Assembly: GCF_002142215.1 (NCBI RefSeq)
Contig: NZ_NAST01000005.1
Span: 1 to 64,000 of the forward strand
Length of the DNA: 64,000 bases
Origin: Gilliamella sp. N-G2
GTDB taxonomy: Bacteria; Pseudomonadota; Gammaproteobacteria; Enterobacterales; Orbaceae
Direction: 5' to 3'
Positions 26,035-35,839 of the stretch are shown piece by piece. The stretch's first letter is position 1, and each line of letters opens with the position of its first letter. The position numbers and the translations under genes were made by a program. The notes below the pieces were generated by a model. That model saw only the letters and a program-made list of their open reading frames with translations, did not search any database and was not told where the DNA came from.

Positions 26035-27114
26035 ATGAATAATAGCGATATGAAAATTCTTTTTGGAGTACAAGGAACAGGAAATGGCCATATCAGTCGT
26101 TGTCGAACATTAGCCAAAGCGTTAAAAAAGGCTGGAGCGGATGTTGACTATATTTTAAGTGGTCGCGATCCTAAAGATTATTTTGATATGCAAGCTTTTG
26201 GCAACTACCGAACATTTGGTGGTCTTTCATTTGCTACGCTTAATGGCAAAATCAATTTTCGTAAAACTATCCAAAGAATTCGGGCTTTTAGATTAATTAA
26301 AGATGTTCGTGATTTAGATTTATCTGCATATGACTGTATTATTAGTGACTTTGAACCGGTTAGTGCCTGGGCTGCACATCATCAAAATCGAGAATGTTTA
26401 GGTATCAGTAATCAGTCTGTTTGCCAATATCTCAAGCCTAAAGAATATGGCACGATAGCAAATGTGATTATGAAATACTATGCTCCAGTTACACAACCTA
26501 TTGGTTTACATTGGTTCCATTTTGGTCATAAATTGGTTCCGCCAATGATTGATTCATTTGCTACACCACCAACTGAAGATGGTAAAATTGTCGTTTATTT
26601 GCCTTTTGAAGATTTAACTGAAATTACTGGATTATTAAGTCAATTTTCGCAATATCAATTCAGTTGTTTTCACCCTGAAATAAAACAATCTTCTGCACGC
26701 GCTAATATTTTATTACAACCGCTAAGTCGAGATAATTTTACTCAAGCTCTACTAAGTTGTTCTGGTATTATTTCAAATACCGGATTTGCTTTAATTTCAG
26801 AAGCGTTATCTTTGGGTAAAAAGATTTTAACTAAACCAGTAGCAGGTCAATTTGAACAAGTTTACAATGCCCAATGTTTGCAGTCTTTAGACATGGCAAC
26901 CGTTATGGAACATTTAAATAATATGAAGTTGAAATACTGGCTTGGTCTACCGTCACCTAAAGCTATTATTTATCCTGATGTGGCGACTGAATTAGCGAAT
27001 TGGATTGTTTCAGGTCAAAAAGAGACATTACTTTCTTTAAGCCAAAGACTGTGGTCGCAGACTAAATTTCCGAGTAATGTTAGTGAACGCATTAAATCTT
27101 TAGGTTATGTATAA
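26035..27114 (+). CDS. MJ1255/VC2487-family glycosyltransferase
   Basis: 359-residue GT-B-type protein. The start MKILFGVQGTGNGHISRCRTLAKAL and the C-terminal ISNTGFALISEALSLGKKILTKPVAGQFEQ (nucleotide-sugar binding, MurG-like) are recognisable. No signal or membrane helix. Acceptor and product are unknown. The ATG at 26050 (MKILFG) matches relatives better than the one at 26035. It ends ten bases before folA. Confidence 0.75.
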   Translation: MNNSDMKILFGVQGTGNGHISRCRTLAKALKKAGADVDYILSGRDPKDYFDMQAFGNYRTFGGLSFATLNGKINFRKTIQRIRAFRLIKDVRDLDLSAYDCIISDFEPVSAWAAHHQNRECLGISNQSVCQYLKPKEYGTIANVIMKYYAPVTQPIGLHWFHFGHKLVPPMIDSFATPPTEDGKIVVYLPFEDLTEITGLLSQFSQYQFSCFHPEIKQSSARANILLQPLSRDNFTQALLSCSGIISNTGFALISEALSLGKKILTKPVAGQFEQVYNAQCLQSLDMATVMEHLNNMKLKYWLGLPSPKAIIYPDVATELANWIVSGQKETLLSLSQRLWSQTKFPSNVSERIKSLGYV

Positions 27115-27124
27115 AGGAACTACA

Positions 27125-27625
27125 ATGATATTAAGTATAATTGTTGCAATGGCTGATAATCGTGTGATTGGTATGAACAATCAAATGCCATGGCACATGC
27201 CTGCAGATTTAGCGTGGTTTAAAAAAAATACATTAAATAAACCGGTGATTATGGGGCGTAAAACGTTTGAATCTATTGGTCGGCCATTGCCTAATCGCCA
27301 CAACATTGTCATCAGTCGACAGGCAGAGAGTAATACGTCAATTAATCCTAATGTTAGTTGGGTTAAATCGATTGATGAGGCAATATCAATTATTAATCAA
27401 CAACAAGTAGAAGAAGCCTTTATTATAGGCGGTGGTAATATTTACCAACAGGTATTACCTTTAGTTAATCGACTTTATTTAACTCATATTGATGCCAAAT
27501 TGACTGGCGATACTTATTTTCCTGATTATTTACAAACATCATGGCAACAAATTTATTCAGAAAATCATAAAGCGGATGATAAAAATTGTTATGATTACCA
27601 ATTTGAGATTTTACAGCGAAGTTAA
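27125..27625 (+). CDS. folA: Dihydrofolate reductase FolA
   Basis: 166-residue NADPH-dependent reductase making tetrahydrofolate, the target of trimethoprim. Motifs: ILSIIVAMADNRVIGMNNQMPWHMPADLAWFKKNT, MGRKTFESIGRPLPNRHNIVISR and IIGGGNIYQQVLP. The start is the ATG at 27125, preceded by AAAGGA; an upstream in-frame ATG inside the glycosyltransferase gene is rejected. Confidence 0.95.
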   Translation: MILSIIVAMADNRVIGMNNQMPWHMPADLAWFKKNTLNKPVIMGRKTFESIGRPLPNRHNIVISRQAESNTSINPNVSWVKSIDEAISIINQQQVEEAFIIGGGNIYQQVLPLVNRLYLTHIDAKLTGDTYFPDYLQTSWQQIYSENHKADDKNCYDYQFEILQRS

Positions 27626-27670
27626 TCAATAGATAAGGTTGCCACTCACATACTAGCGGCAACCGAATTA

Positions 27671-29929
27671 TTATGCTTGTAAGCGTTTTGCTTCCAGCAC
27701 GTCAGAAAGTTGTTTAATTTTATTCATAACTCTTTCAAGAGAGTCCTGATCAAAAATTTGCATATCCATATCAATCGTTGCAATTTGTTGTTTCATATCT
27801 ATGCGACTCGAAACACCTAAAACATTTACTTTTTCATTAGCTAAAATTGTTGTTATGTCTCGCAATAAACCACTTCTATCACTAGCTATGATGCGAATGA
27901 CCATCGTATAACTTGCGTTATGATTACCACTCCATACCGCACTGGTGATTCGTTCTGGAGCATGATTTTTTAGCTCTTGCAACTGTTCACAGTCTGAACG
28001 ATGGATTGAAATACCTCGTCCTTGGGTAACAAAACCGACAATTGGATCACCGGGGATAGGGCGACAACAATTAGCAATGGTGTAGAGTAAATTATCTACA
28101 CCTTCAATAATAATTTCACCACCTTTTATCGATGATATTTTATTGGTATTTTTGGCTTGAGAGGTTGATTTTTGGGTGATCTGTTTAAGAACAGCTTCAT
28201 CTTCCTCTTCAGCCGTTGGCTTATTAAATTGGGCATTAATAAAATTAACCAGTTGGTTAATTCTAACATCTCCACTACCTATCCCAGCTAATACTTCGTC
28301 AAACGAATGGGCGTTATATTTACTAATCAGAATCTTTTCGACACTTTTTAGGCTAATATTTAACGGTTCTAATTCATTTTCTAAAATTTGTTGACCAGCA
28401 GCTATATTTTTATCTCGATCTTGTTTTTTAAACCAAGCTTGTATTTTTGCTCGTGCGCGGCTGCTATTTACAAATCCAGTATTTGGATTTAGCCAATCGC
28501 GGCTTGGATTAGGTTGTTTTTGGGTGATAATTTCAACTTGATCGCCCGTTTTTAATATATAGGTAAACGGTACTATGCGGCCCGCAACTTTAGCGCCGAT
28601 ACAACGGTGACCAACATCACTATGAATGTGATAAGCAAAATCTAATGGTGTTGAACCGGCAGGCAAGTCAACAACATCACCTTTTGGTGTAAATACATAA
28701 ACGCGATCATCAAAAATTTGACTACGCACAGTTTCTTGAATTTCACCACTTTCTGACATCTCTTGTTGCCAAGTTAATAATTTACGTAGCCAAGAAATGC
28801 GCTGATCATAGGCAGTCATTTTATCTGTACTGCCTTCTTTGTATTTCCAATGTGCTGCTACACCTAATTCAGCATCATTGTGCATTTGTTCGGTACGTAT
28901 TTGAATTTCAATAGTTTTATCATTTGGGCCATAAACCACGGTATGAATTGATTGATATCCATTGGGTTTTGGATTGGCAACATAGTCATCAAATTCTTTT
29001 GCAATATGTTTATAATGGCTATGTACGATACCTAAAGCATTGTAACAGTCTTCGATTCGATCACAGATGATGCGTACCGCTCGAATATCATATAAATCTT
29101 CAAATTGTAGATGTTTACGTTCCATTTTTCGCCATATGCTATAGATATGTTTAGGGCGACCGTAAACTTCGGCACGAATATGATCTTTATTCATCATATC
29201 CTGTAAATCTTTAACAAATTGATTGATATATGATTCGCGATCTAGACGTTTCTCATGTAATTTATAGGCAATAAAACGATATTGGTCAGGATGTAAATAA
29301 CGGAAACAGAAATCTTCAAGCTCCCATTTTAATTGACCAATACCGAGTCGATTAGCTAAGGGAGCATAGATATTAAAACACTCTTTAGCAGCTAGCACTT
29401 GATCTTCTTTTGGCGCATGCATCAAATTTCGTAAATAAGTAATACGCTCAGCTAGTTTAATGACTACACTACGGAAATCATTAACCATCGCGAGTAACAT
29501 ACGACGAATACTATCAATTTGTTCGTTTGTTGCATGACCATTACGGATAGCACGTAGTTGTCTAATATCTTTCATTTTGACAACACTAGAAAGAATATGA
29601 ATTATTTCACGGTCAAAATTTTCCGGTAGATCTTCACGGCAGATAATTTTAGTATCAAAGAAAGGTAGTAAAAGGGCTGTAGCTAAACTATTAATATCCA
29701 TATTTAAGGTTGATAAAATTTCAACCATTTCAATTGCATTTTGGAAGCAATAGATTTGCTCTGGTTCACCAGCACTATGCTCAAAACAAAAATCCCAAAT
29801 ATCTTTAAATTTTTGATAAGATTCAATATTGGTTAATAATAGTTCTTGTTTAGCCCATCGTTCAACATCAAATTGTGCGAGCGTGTAATGTTCGTCATTT
29901 TGTTGATGGGCGCCTCTAATTGATACCAT
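27671..29929 (-). CDS. relA: (p)ppGpp synthetase RelA
   Basis: 752-residue stringent-response enzyme activated by uncharged tRNA on ribosomes. Order: inactive HD-like region (about 45-190, FDTKII where SpoT has a metal-binding HD), synthetase domain (KHIYSIWRKMERKHLQFEDLYDIRAVRI, NGYQSIHTVV), TGS (RVYVFTPKGDVVDLPAGSTPLDFAYHIHSDVGH), conserved-cysteine region (IANCCRPIPGD) and C-terminal ACT (SYTMVIRIIASDRSGLLRDIT). The lack of the hydrolase motif supports RelA over SpoT. It follows rlmD by five bases, as in enterobacteria. Confidence 0.94.
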   Translation of the reverse strand: MVSIRGAHQQNDEHYTLAQFDVERWAKQELLLTNIESYQKFKDIWDFCFEHSAGEPEQIYCFQNAIEMVEILSTLNMDINSLATALLLPFFDTKIICREDLPENFDREIIHILSSVVKMKDIRQLRAIRNGHATNEQIDSIRRMLLAMVNDFRSVVIKLAERITYLRNLMHAPKEDQVLAAKECFNIYAPLANRLGIGQLKWELEDFCFRYLHPDQYRFIAYKLHEKRLDRESYINQFVKDLQDMMNKDHIRAEVYGRPKHIYSIWRKMERKHLQFEDLYDIRAVRIICDRIEDCYNALGIVHSHYKHIAKEFDDYVANPKPNGYQSIHTVVYGPNDKTIEIQIRTEQMHNDAELGVAAHWKYKEGSTDKMTAYDQRISWLRKLLTWQQEMSESGEIQETVRSQIFDDRVYVFTPKGDVVDLPAGSTPLDFAYHIHSDVGHRCIGAKVAGRIVPFTYILKTGDQVEIITQKQPNPSRDWLNPNTGFVNSSRARAKIQAWFKKQDRDKNIAAGQQILENELEPLNISLKSVEKILISKYNAHSFDEVLAGIGSGDVRINQLVNFINAQFNKPTAEEEDEAVLKQITQKSTSQAKNTNKISSIKGGEIIIEGVDNLLYTIANCCRPIPGDPIVGFVTQGRGISIHRSDCEQLQELKNHAPERITSAVWSGNHNASYTMVIRIIASDRSGLLRDITTILANEKVNVLGVSSRIDMKQQIATIDMDMQIFDQDSLERVMNKIKQLSDVLEAKRLQA

Positions 29930-29934
29930 AATTA

Positions 29935-31266
29935 TTATCCTGATTTAGTTAACATCAACATTGATTCAATGTGCTTAGTTTGTGGAAACATATCCAAAAT
30001 AGCAACTTTTACAATGTTGTATCCTTCCTCAATAAATAGCTTGCAGTCCCTAGCCAATGTAGCAGGATTGCACGAAATATAAACTATTTTTGTAGGTGAT
30101 ATCTTAACAATTTCTGCTGTAGCATTATAAGCACCGGCTCTAGCTGGATCTAATAATACTTTGTCAAATTTTGACTGATTCCATATTGAAAATTGTTGTT
30201 TATCTTCTAAATTACAGGTGAAAAACTGAGTTTTAGCACCAATTTTATCTTTATTTAGTTTAGCATTGATCTTGGCTTTTTCAACCAGAGCATCTACACC
30301 TTCAATACCCGTGACTGATTGACTTTTTATTGCCATAGGTAATGAGAAATTACCCATACCACAAAATAGGTCGAGTATTTTATCATCTGAAGTTATATCT
30401 AACCATTCTAAGGCTTTATCAATCATCTTTTGATTAATTTGACTATTAACTTGTATAAAATCGAGTGGACTGAAAGTTAATTTTAGATGATTAATCAGAT
30501 AATAATGTTCAGTGGTGCCACTGATATGAATCAGGTCATGACCATGAAAATAGAGTGAAATATTGTGAGCTTCAGCGAATTGTTTTAATAAAATGCTATC
30601 TTGCTCTGTTAGTGGCATGGTGTGTCTTAACACAAGGATAATGCCACTATCGACGGCAATTAATTCAATATGTCCAAGCGATTTTTTTTGTTTAATTTGT
30701 CTTAAACAAGACTGTAATGGCATTAATAATTTATCTAATTGTTCAACTAATACCGGACAGTGTTCTATATTTATAATTTGGTTTGATTCTGCCTGCCTAA
30801 AGCCGATTAATAATTCACCTTTAACTAAATTAATTGATAATCTAGCTCTCCTACGATAATGATATGGTTGGTCGGCAATGATATTAGGTGAATTGTCTTT
30901 ATAGTCGAACTCCGCCCCAGCTTCTTTCTGTAAAAGTTTGATCAATGCTTCATATTTAGCTTGTTGCTGTAAATTTGATGAAATATGTTGTAATTCACAG
31001 CCTCCACATTTTGTATAGTATTTACATTTTGGTGTGACTCGCTGTTGGCTATAATTGTGGTATTTTATAACTTTTGCTTTAGCATAATTTTTTTTATCAT
31101 CAGTTAATTGGATATCAACTGTTTCATCAGGTAACGCTGATTTTACAAAAATTGTTTTACCTTTATGATTTGTCACGCCTTGACCAAAGGCATCTAAATT
31201 AGTGATAGTAACTGTCAATTTTTGTGCAGTAAGCTTCTTTTTTGTCGGGGTGTAAAAATTAACCAT
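29935..31266 (-). CDS. rlmD: 23S rRNA (uracil-1939-C5) methyltransferase RlmD
   Basis: 443 residues: N-terminal TRAM domain (about 15-75), iron-sulfur cysteines CKYYTKCGGC plus a later Cys (IEHCPV), and a SAM-dependent methyltransferase domain with LDLFCGMGNFSLPMA, LLDPARAG and the catalytic SCNPATLARD. This combination identifies RumA/RlmD. Located immediately upstream of relA in the same operon. Confidence 0.93.
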   Translation of the reverse strand: MVNFYTPTKKKLTAQKLTVTITNLDAFGQGVTNHKGKTIFVKSALPDETVDIQLTDDKKNYAKAKVIKYHNYSQQRVTPKCKYYTKCGGCELQHISSNLQQQAKYEALIKLLQKEAGAEFDYKDNSPNIIADQPYHYRRRARLSINLVKGELLIGFRQAESNQIINIEHCPVLVEQLDKLLMPLQSCLRQIKQKKSLGHIELIAVDSGIILVLRHTMPLTEQDSILLKQFAEAHNISLYFHGHDLIHISGTTEHYYLINHLKLTFSPLDFIQVNSQINQKMIDKALEWLDITSDDKILDLFCGMGNFSLPMAIKSQSVTGIEGVDALVEKAKINAKLNKDKIGAKTQFFTCNLEDKQQFSIWNQSKFDKVLLDPARAGAYNATAEIVKISPTKIVYISCNPATLARDCKLFIEEGYNIVKVAILDMFPQTKHIESMLMLTKSG

Positions 31267-31281
31267 ATTAATAAATTGAAG

Positions 31282-31770
31282 TTATGTTAACCGTTTTAGT
31301 AACTCTGTTTTGACATGTAAAGGTACTAAATTAGAGATGTCTCCACCATGGAAAGCAACATCTTTAACAATGGTTGATGAAATAAATCCCATTGCAATAG
31401 ATGGCATTAAGAAGATAGTATCTAAATCAGGTTTTAATGCTCGATTCATTTCAGCTAATTGTCTTTCGTATTCAAAATCGTGAGTTGTTCTCACTCCTCT
31501 GACTATCACTGTCGCCGCATGTTTTTGGGCGAAATCAGCCATAAGATTATCAAAGCCAATCACTTCCACATTCAATAAGTGTTCAACCGATGTTGAGGCT
31601 AAGTTTACTCGTTCTTCTAAAGTAAACAGCGTTTTTTTATTTGGATTTTGCGCTATAGCTACAATTAAACGGGGAAACAATTGCGATGCGCGGGTAATTA
31701 GGTCGATATGACCATTGGTGATTGGATCAAATGTTCCCGGAAAAATTGCTGTGAGCGATTTGCTTTTCAT
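31282..31770 (-). CDS. coaD: Phosphopantetheine adenylyltransferase CoaD
   Basis: 162-residue hexameric nucleotidyltransferase of coenzyme A synthesis. GTFDPITNGHID carries the T/HxGH nucleotide-binding motif, and FISSTIVKDVAFHGGDISNLVP is the conserved C-terminal segment. Fifteen bases upstream of rlmD on the same strand, so coaD-rlmD-relA may be one transcript. Confidence 0.95.
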   Translation of the reverse strand: MKSKSLTAIFPGTFDPITNGHIDLITRASQLFPRLIVAIAQNPNKKTLFTLEERVNLASTSVEHLLNVEVIGFDNLMADFAQKHAATVIVRGVRTTHDFEYERQLAEMNRALKPDLDTIFLMPSIAMGFISSTIVKDVAFHGGDISNLVPLHVKTELLKRLT

Positions 31771-31960
31771 TTATCTTAATATCCATTAGTGAATAGGGGA
31801 ATATCATACCTAATTTTAACCTAGATTGTTAGGTTAACTATGTAAAATCTTCGATTTTTTATCCTCAAAAAATCCCTTTCCTCAAATTTTTTGTAGTGAT
31901 AAAAAATATTGAGGATAACGTAAATGTTAGCTGTTTTATGTCCAATTTTTAACTATAAAA

Positions 31961-31981
31961 TATTCGTTATTCGTTATTCGT
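31961..31981. repeat. Three tandem TATTCGT heptamers at the galT 3' end
   Basis: Exact triple repeat of a 7-base unit that overlaps the galT stop codon (31974-31976). Slippage here would alter the last codons of galT. Probably of local mutational origin. Confidence 0.6.
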
Positions 31982-33023
31982 TAGGTTTATCTTTATAGTG
32001 TACATCACTAAGGTCGCGCAATCTTTCTGCAGCTTGTTCTGGCGTTAGATCTCGTTGCGCTTCTGCAAGCATCTCATAACCGACCATAAATTTTTTAATA
32101 CTGGCTGAACGTAATAATGGGGGATAAAAATGAGCATGTACTTGCCAATAATCTGTATTATCATTACTAAATGGTGCACTATGCCACCCCATAGAATAAG
32201 GAAAAGAGCAATTAAACAAATTATCGTAGCGACAAGTTAATTTTTTTAAGGCTATAGCTAAATCTTTTTGTTCTGATTGAGTTAAATCAGTCAATCTAGG
32301 AATATGTTTTTTCGGTAACAATAGTGTTTCAAATGGCCAGACAGCCCAAAATGGAACTACAGCTAACCAATGTTCAGTTTCAACAACAATACGCTGTTGA
32401 TTGATTAACTCTTTTTGTACATAATCAACTAACAAATTTCGCCCATACTTTTGAAAATAGTTACACATATTAAAATCTTCTCGAGCAATCTCATTCGGGA
32501 TAAAACTATTTGCCCAAATTTGCCCGTGAGGATGCGGATTGGAACAGCCCATAGCTGCCCCTTTATTTTCAAAAATTTGTACCCATGGATAATTTTTCCC
32601 TAATTCTTGTTGTAAGGAGATCCAAGTTTTTATCACTTCTTCAATGGCTGATAAATTTAGTTCGGGTAACGTTTTACTATGATCGGGAGAAAAACAGATA
32701 ACTCGGCTTGTACCTTTGGCACTTTGCATTTGGAATAACGGGTCATGACTAATAGGGGAGTCAGGTGTATCTTGCATTAACGCGGCAAAATCATTAGTAA
32801 AGACAAAGGTTCCCGTATAATTAGGATTGATATCATCGGTTACACGTTTATTTCCCGGACATAAAAAACAATTCGCATCATAATAAGGTTTTTGTTCCTC
32901 ATTTATTGTCTCTTGTTGACCTTGCCAAGGGCGTTTTGCCCTATGTGGCGAAACTAATACCCATTGATCGGTTAATGGGTTATATCGACGGTGTGGATGG
33001 TCTACTGGGTTAAAAATATACAT
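31974..33023 (-). CDS. galT: Galactose-1-phosphate uridylyltransferase GalT
   Basis: 349-residue Leloir enzyme exchanging galactose-1-phosphate and UDP-glucose. Zinc ligands CFLCPG near residue 55 and the active-site [10 protein letters not shown] (nucleophilic His) are present; the start [32 protein letters not shown] is typical. Forty-five bases downstream of galE on the same strand. galK and galM are not in the window. Confidence 0.95.
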   Translation of the reverse strand: MYIFNPVDHPHRRYNPLTDQWVLVSPHRAKRPWQGQQETINEEQKPYYDANCFLCPGNKRVTDDINPNYTGTFVFTNDFAALMQDTPDSPISHDPLFQMQSAKGTSRVICFSPDHSKTLPELNLSAIEEVIKTWISLQQELGKNYPWVQIFENKGAAMGCSNPHPHGQIWANSFIPNEIAREDFNMCNYFQKYGRNLLVDYVQKELINQQRIVVETEHWLAVVPFWAVWPFETLLLPKKHIPRLTDLTQSEQKDLAIALKKLTCRYDNLFNCSFPYSMGWHSAPFSNDNTDYWQVHAHFYPPLLRSASIKKFMVGYEMLAEAQRDLTPEQAAERLRDLSDVHYKDKPNE

Positions 33024-33068
33024 TTATGTCTCTTATTGGTTATTTTCCTATTATTTGCCAAACATTAA

Positions 33069-34085
33069 TTAATCAGGATAGCCTTGAGGATTGCTAGATT
33101 GCCAATTCCATGAATCTTTTACCATATCATCAAGGGTTAATTTAGTTTTCCAGCCTAATTGTTGTTCTGCTTTCTTTGTATCTGCCCAAAATGCAGCTAA
33201 ATCACCAGCACGTCTTGGTGCAAAATGCCAATTAAGTGGTTTTCCTGAAGCTTTTTCAAAGGCTTTTATCACTTGTAGGACACTGAAACCAATTCCTGAA
33301 CCTAAATTATAGATATGTATTCCAACTTTATTTTGATCGGCTTTGAGTGCTGCAATATGACCATCAGCCAAATCGATGACATGAATAAAGTCACGAACAC
33401 AAGTTCCATCCGCTGTGGGATAATCATCACCAAAAACAGATAAAGAGTCTCGTTTTCCAATTGCTACTTGGGTAATATATGGCATTAAATTATTAGGGAT
33501 ACCGAGTGGATCTTCCCCCATTAAACCACTAGGGTGAGCACCAACTGGATTAAAATAACGCAATAAGGTAAGAGACCAATCAGGTTCAGCAACCGCTAAA
33601 TCCATTATGCATTGTTCGACCATCAGTTTACTTTTACCATATGGGCTAGTCGGTAATCCTTGTGGTAATGTTTCGACATAAGGAACGGGAGCTAATTCAC
33701 CATAAACGGTAGCTGAGGAGCTAAACACTAATTGTTTAACTCCAGCTTCACGCATCGCTTTCATTAAAACAATAGTGCCATAGACATTATTTTCATAATA
33801 TTCAAGTGGTTTATATACTGATTCGCCCACTGCTTTTAAGCCAGCGAAGTGAATAACGGCTTTAATGTCATGTTCATTAAAGATTTTTGTCAGTAACTTA
33901 GCATCACAAACATCGCCATGATAGAACTCAACTGATTGTCCAGTAATAGTTTGTATTCTTTCTAAAACCGAAGCTTTACTATTGAATAAGTTATCAACCA
34001 CAATCGGAGTATAACCAGAAAGAATTAATTGAACGCAAGTATGACTGCCAATATATCCACAACCACCAGTGACTAATATTTTCAT
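33069..34085 (-). CDS. galE: UDP-glucose 4-epimerase GalE
   Basis: 338-residue short-chain dehydrogenase family epimerase. NAD-binding GGCGYIGSH at the N-terminus, FSSSATVYG, and the catalytic Y-x3-K in SPYGKSK. First gene of the galE-galT unit; AAGGTATTAAG precedes the ATG. Confidence 0.96.
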   Translation of the reverse strand: MKILVTGGCGYIGSHTCVQLILSGYTPIVVDNLFNSKASVLERIQTITGQSVEFYHGDVCDAKLLTKIFNEHDIKAVIHFAGLKAVGESVYKPLEYYENNVYGTIVLMKAMREAGVKQLVFSSSATVYGELAPVPYVETLPQGLPTSPYGKSKLMVEQCIMDLAVAEPDWSLTLLRYFNPVGAHPSGLMGEDPLGIPNNLMPYITQVAIGKRDSLSVFGDDYPTADGTCVRDFIHVIDLADGHIAALKADQNKVGIHIYNLGSGIGFSVLQVIKAFEKASGKPLNWHFAPRRAGDLAAFWADTKKAEQQLGWKTKLTLDDMVKDSWNWQSSNPQGYPD

Positions 34086-34675
34086 CTTAATACCTTAATT
34101 TATGCTAATTACGTTTATTGGATTTAGATTAATTATCTCATTAATTAAATTAGTTTTGAATAAAGCTTGAAACTCTCAATCTGATAATATTAGGGATGAG
34201 TTCAATCCAAAGCTGACTCTAATTTCGCCTAGTATTAAATAACCCTTTACAAAACCAATATTAACATAGATGAATCCATAATAGTTTAATTAAACATGAC
34301 AGATAGTTATTTTGCAATACAAACAGTTGTCATGTATACAGTTATTACTCAGCGTAACTGAAAATGATTAGTGATATATTTGAATGTTTTTAACAGTAAT
34401 AGTAAGGTTAAATACATAGGTTTTTTTTAGTATTACGATTTTAATCGGTAAATTTTCTAGAGTTAAGCATAGTATTCTCATTGAGAGAATAGTTTAAAAT
34501 TTGATAGCAATTAGCGAAAAAAAACTGAAGAAAAAATAGATGAAATAATCAACTAAAACTAAAAGATATTCAAATTCATTTTATGAAATTAATTAAAAAG
34601 TATTAGTAATATAGAAGAGATGTTTAGATTGTCTAATCGTTTAAACTTTAAACTTTTATAGACAATCTAATTTAT
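34086..34675. other. 590-base gene-free interval upstream of galE
   Basis: Very AT-rich. I see no open reading frame of convincing length, no tRNA and no clear CRP palindrome. It contains the galE promoter region on the left and, at 34624-34670, an inverted repeat next to the phosphatase gene. Otherwise nothing recognised. Confidence 0.5.
34624..34670. terminator. 12-bp inverted repeat downstream of the phosphatase gene
   Basis: TTAGATTGTCTA and TAGACAATCTAA are perfectly complementary, separated by 23 bases that include two TTTAAAC copies. A T-rich tail follows on the plus strand only. It lies six bases past the phosphatase stop codon, so it probably ends that minus-strand transcript, but the T-tail has the opposite polarity. 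Confidence 0.5.
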
Positions 34676-35839
34676 TTATTTTTTAAATTCTTTTAGGCGA
34701 GTTTCAAAGTCTTGCCACTGATAAAAACCATCACTATTTGCTACGGCATTTTTTAGCTGAAGTTGGTAATGTTGCGGTGGATGATTGATATCAAGTGGTT
34801 GAGCGGTGTAAAGTTGTTCAAAACTTTGATAAACGTATTCAGCTTTAAACAAATATTTCTCCGATGCTTTATTACGATAACGTTGTAATATAACCATACC
34901 ACCAATTGGTGTATTTTCACATTGGTTAGGAAGTTGGTATTCGGCAAAATCCAAAGCGCCGAGCAGTGCGGCAATGGTACTATCATGACCGACTAGTAGA
35001 TTGACTTTGTGAGTTTTATTGTGTAATAGATCATCTATTTTATTAATTAATAATTTACTATTATGTCGAGCAATCGTTCTAGAATGAAAAACTAAGTCAA
35101 TATAATGGTTGCGAATTTGCATCAATTGTTGCCATTGTTCTTGACTGGTTATTCTTCCCCAAGCAATTTGCTCTTTAGGAAATGCCGAATAATACTGTAA
35201 TAAAAAAGCATCGATGACACAAATACCAATGGCTAATGGCCCGCGTAGTTCAGGCTCTTCGTTTTTTACAAAATGAAGTTCATAAGGTATATCTGCAAAA
35301 TCACATTTAAGTTCGGAATATAATTGTGAGTGTGGATAGTCTAATATATCTGATACCATTTTGTAAGCAGGGGCTAAATTTTTGAATATAGAACCTTTTT
35401 TGTCAGCTTCTTCAATTTCTTTCAATACTTTTTGTTTAATTTCCGATGAGTCGTTTTGTACACTTGGATCAAAAATAGGGTCCATTTTTTCAATGGTATA
35501 TTTATGCTCGATAGGAATATCATAACCCGCATAAGCGCCAGCAACTAAGAATTGAGCTGTCGCTACCGTTCTTTGAAGACTATTTGCATAAACATAGATA
35601 TCAGGATTTTCAGGGGTGAGTTTAATATTTTGTTGTTCAAGCCATTGAGATAGATAATGGCCAAAAAAAGTTTCTAATACTCCACCTCGGGTGGTCAAAT
35701 AACCATAAGCATGATCCCAACTGGGCCATTTAAATGGGCTGGATTTTTCTAAAAATGCTATCGTGTTCTCTAATGGTGTGCGAATACCGTGGCGGCTTAA
35801 TATAACGACTTTGTCTAATTGGTATTGATTGTTGTTCAT
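34676..35839 (-). CDS. Histidine acid phosphatase (Agp/AppA type) without signal peptide
   Basis: 387 residues. The phosphate-binding RHGIRTP lies at about 16-22 and the proton-donor HD in LLVGHDSTIAALLGAL. Characterised relatives (glucose-1-phosphatase Agp, phytase AppA) are periplasmic with a cleaved signal, but here the protein begins MNNNQYQLDKVVILSRHG, with no hydrophobic leader, so it should stay in the cytoplasm. Its start overlaps the stop of the nfsA-type gene (ATGA). Substrate unknown. Confidence 0.8.
   Translation of the reverse strand: MNNNQYQLDKVVILSRHGIRTPLENTIAFLEKSSPFKWPSWDHAYGYLTTRGGVLETFFGHYLSQWLEQQNIKLTPENPDIYVYANSLQRTVATAQFLVAGAYAGYDIPIEHKYTIEKMDPIFDPSVQNDSSEIKQKVLKEIEEADKKGSIFKNLAPAYKMVSDILDYPHSQLYSELKCDFADIPYELHFVKNEEPELRGPLAIGICVIDAFLLQYYSAFPKEQIAWGRITSQEQWQQLMQIRNHYIDLVFHSRTIARHNSKLLINKIDDLLHNKTHKVNLLVGHDSTIAALLGALDFAEYQLPNQCENTPIGGMVILQRYRNKASEKYLFKAEYVYQSFEQLYTAQPLDINHPPQHYQLQLKNAVANSDGFYQWQDFETRLKEFKK

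Noticed and set aside
31961-31981. Triple heptamer as a start of a CRISPR or larger tandem array
   Set aside because: Only three 7-base units without spacers; simple slippage repeat.
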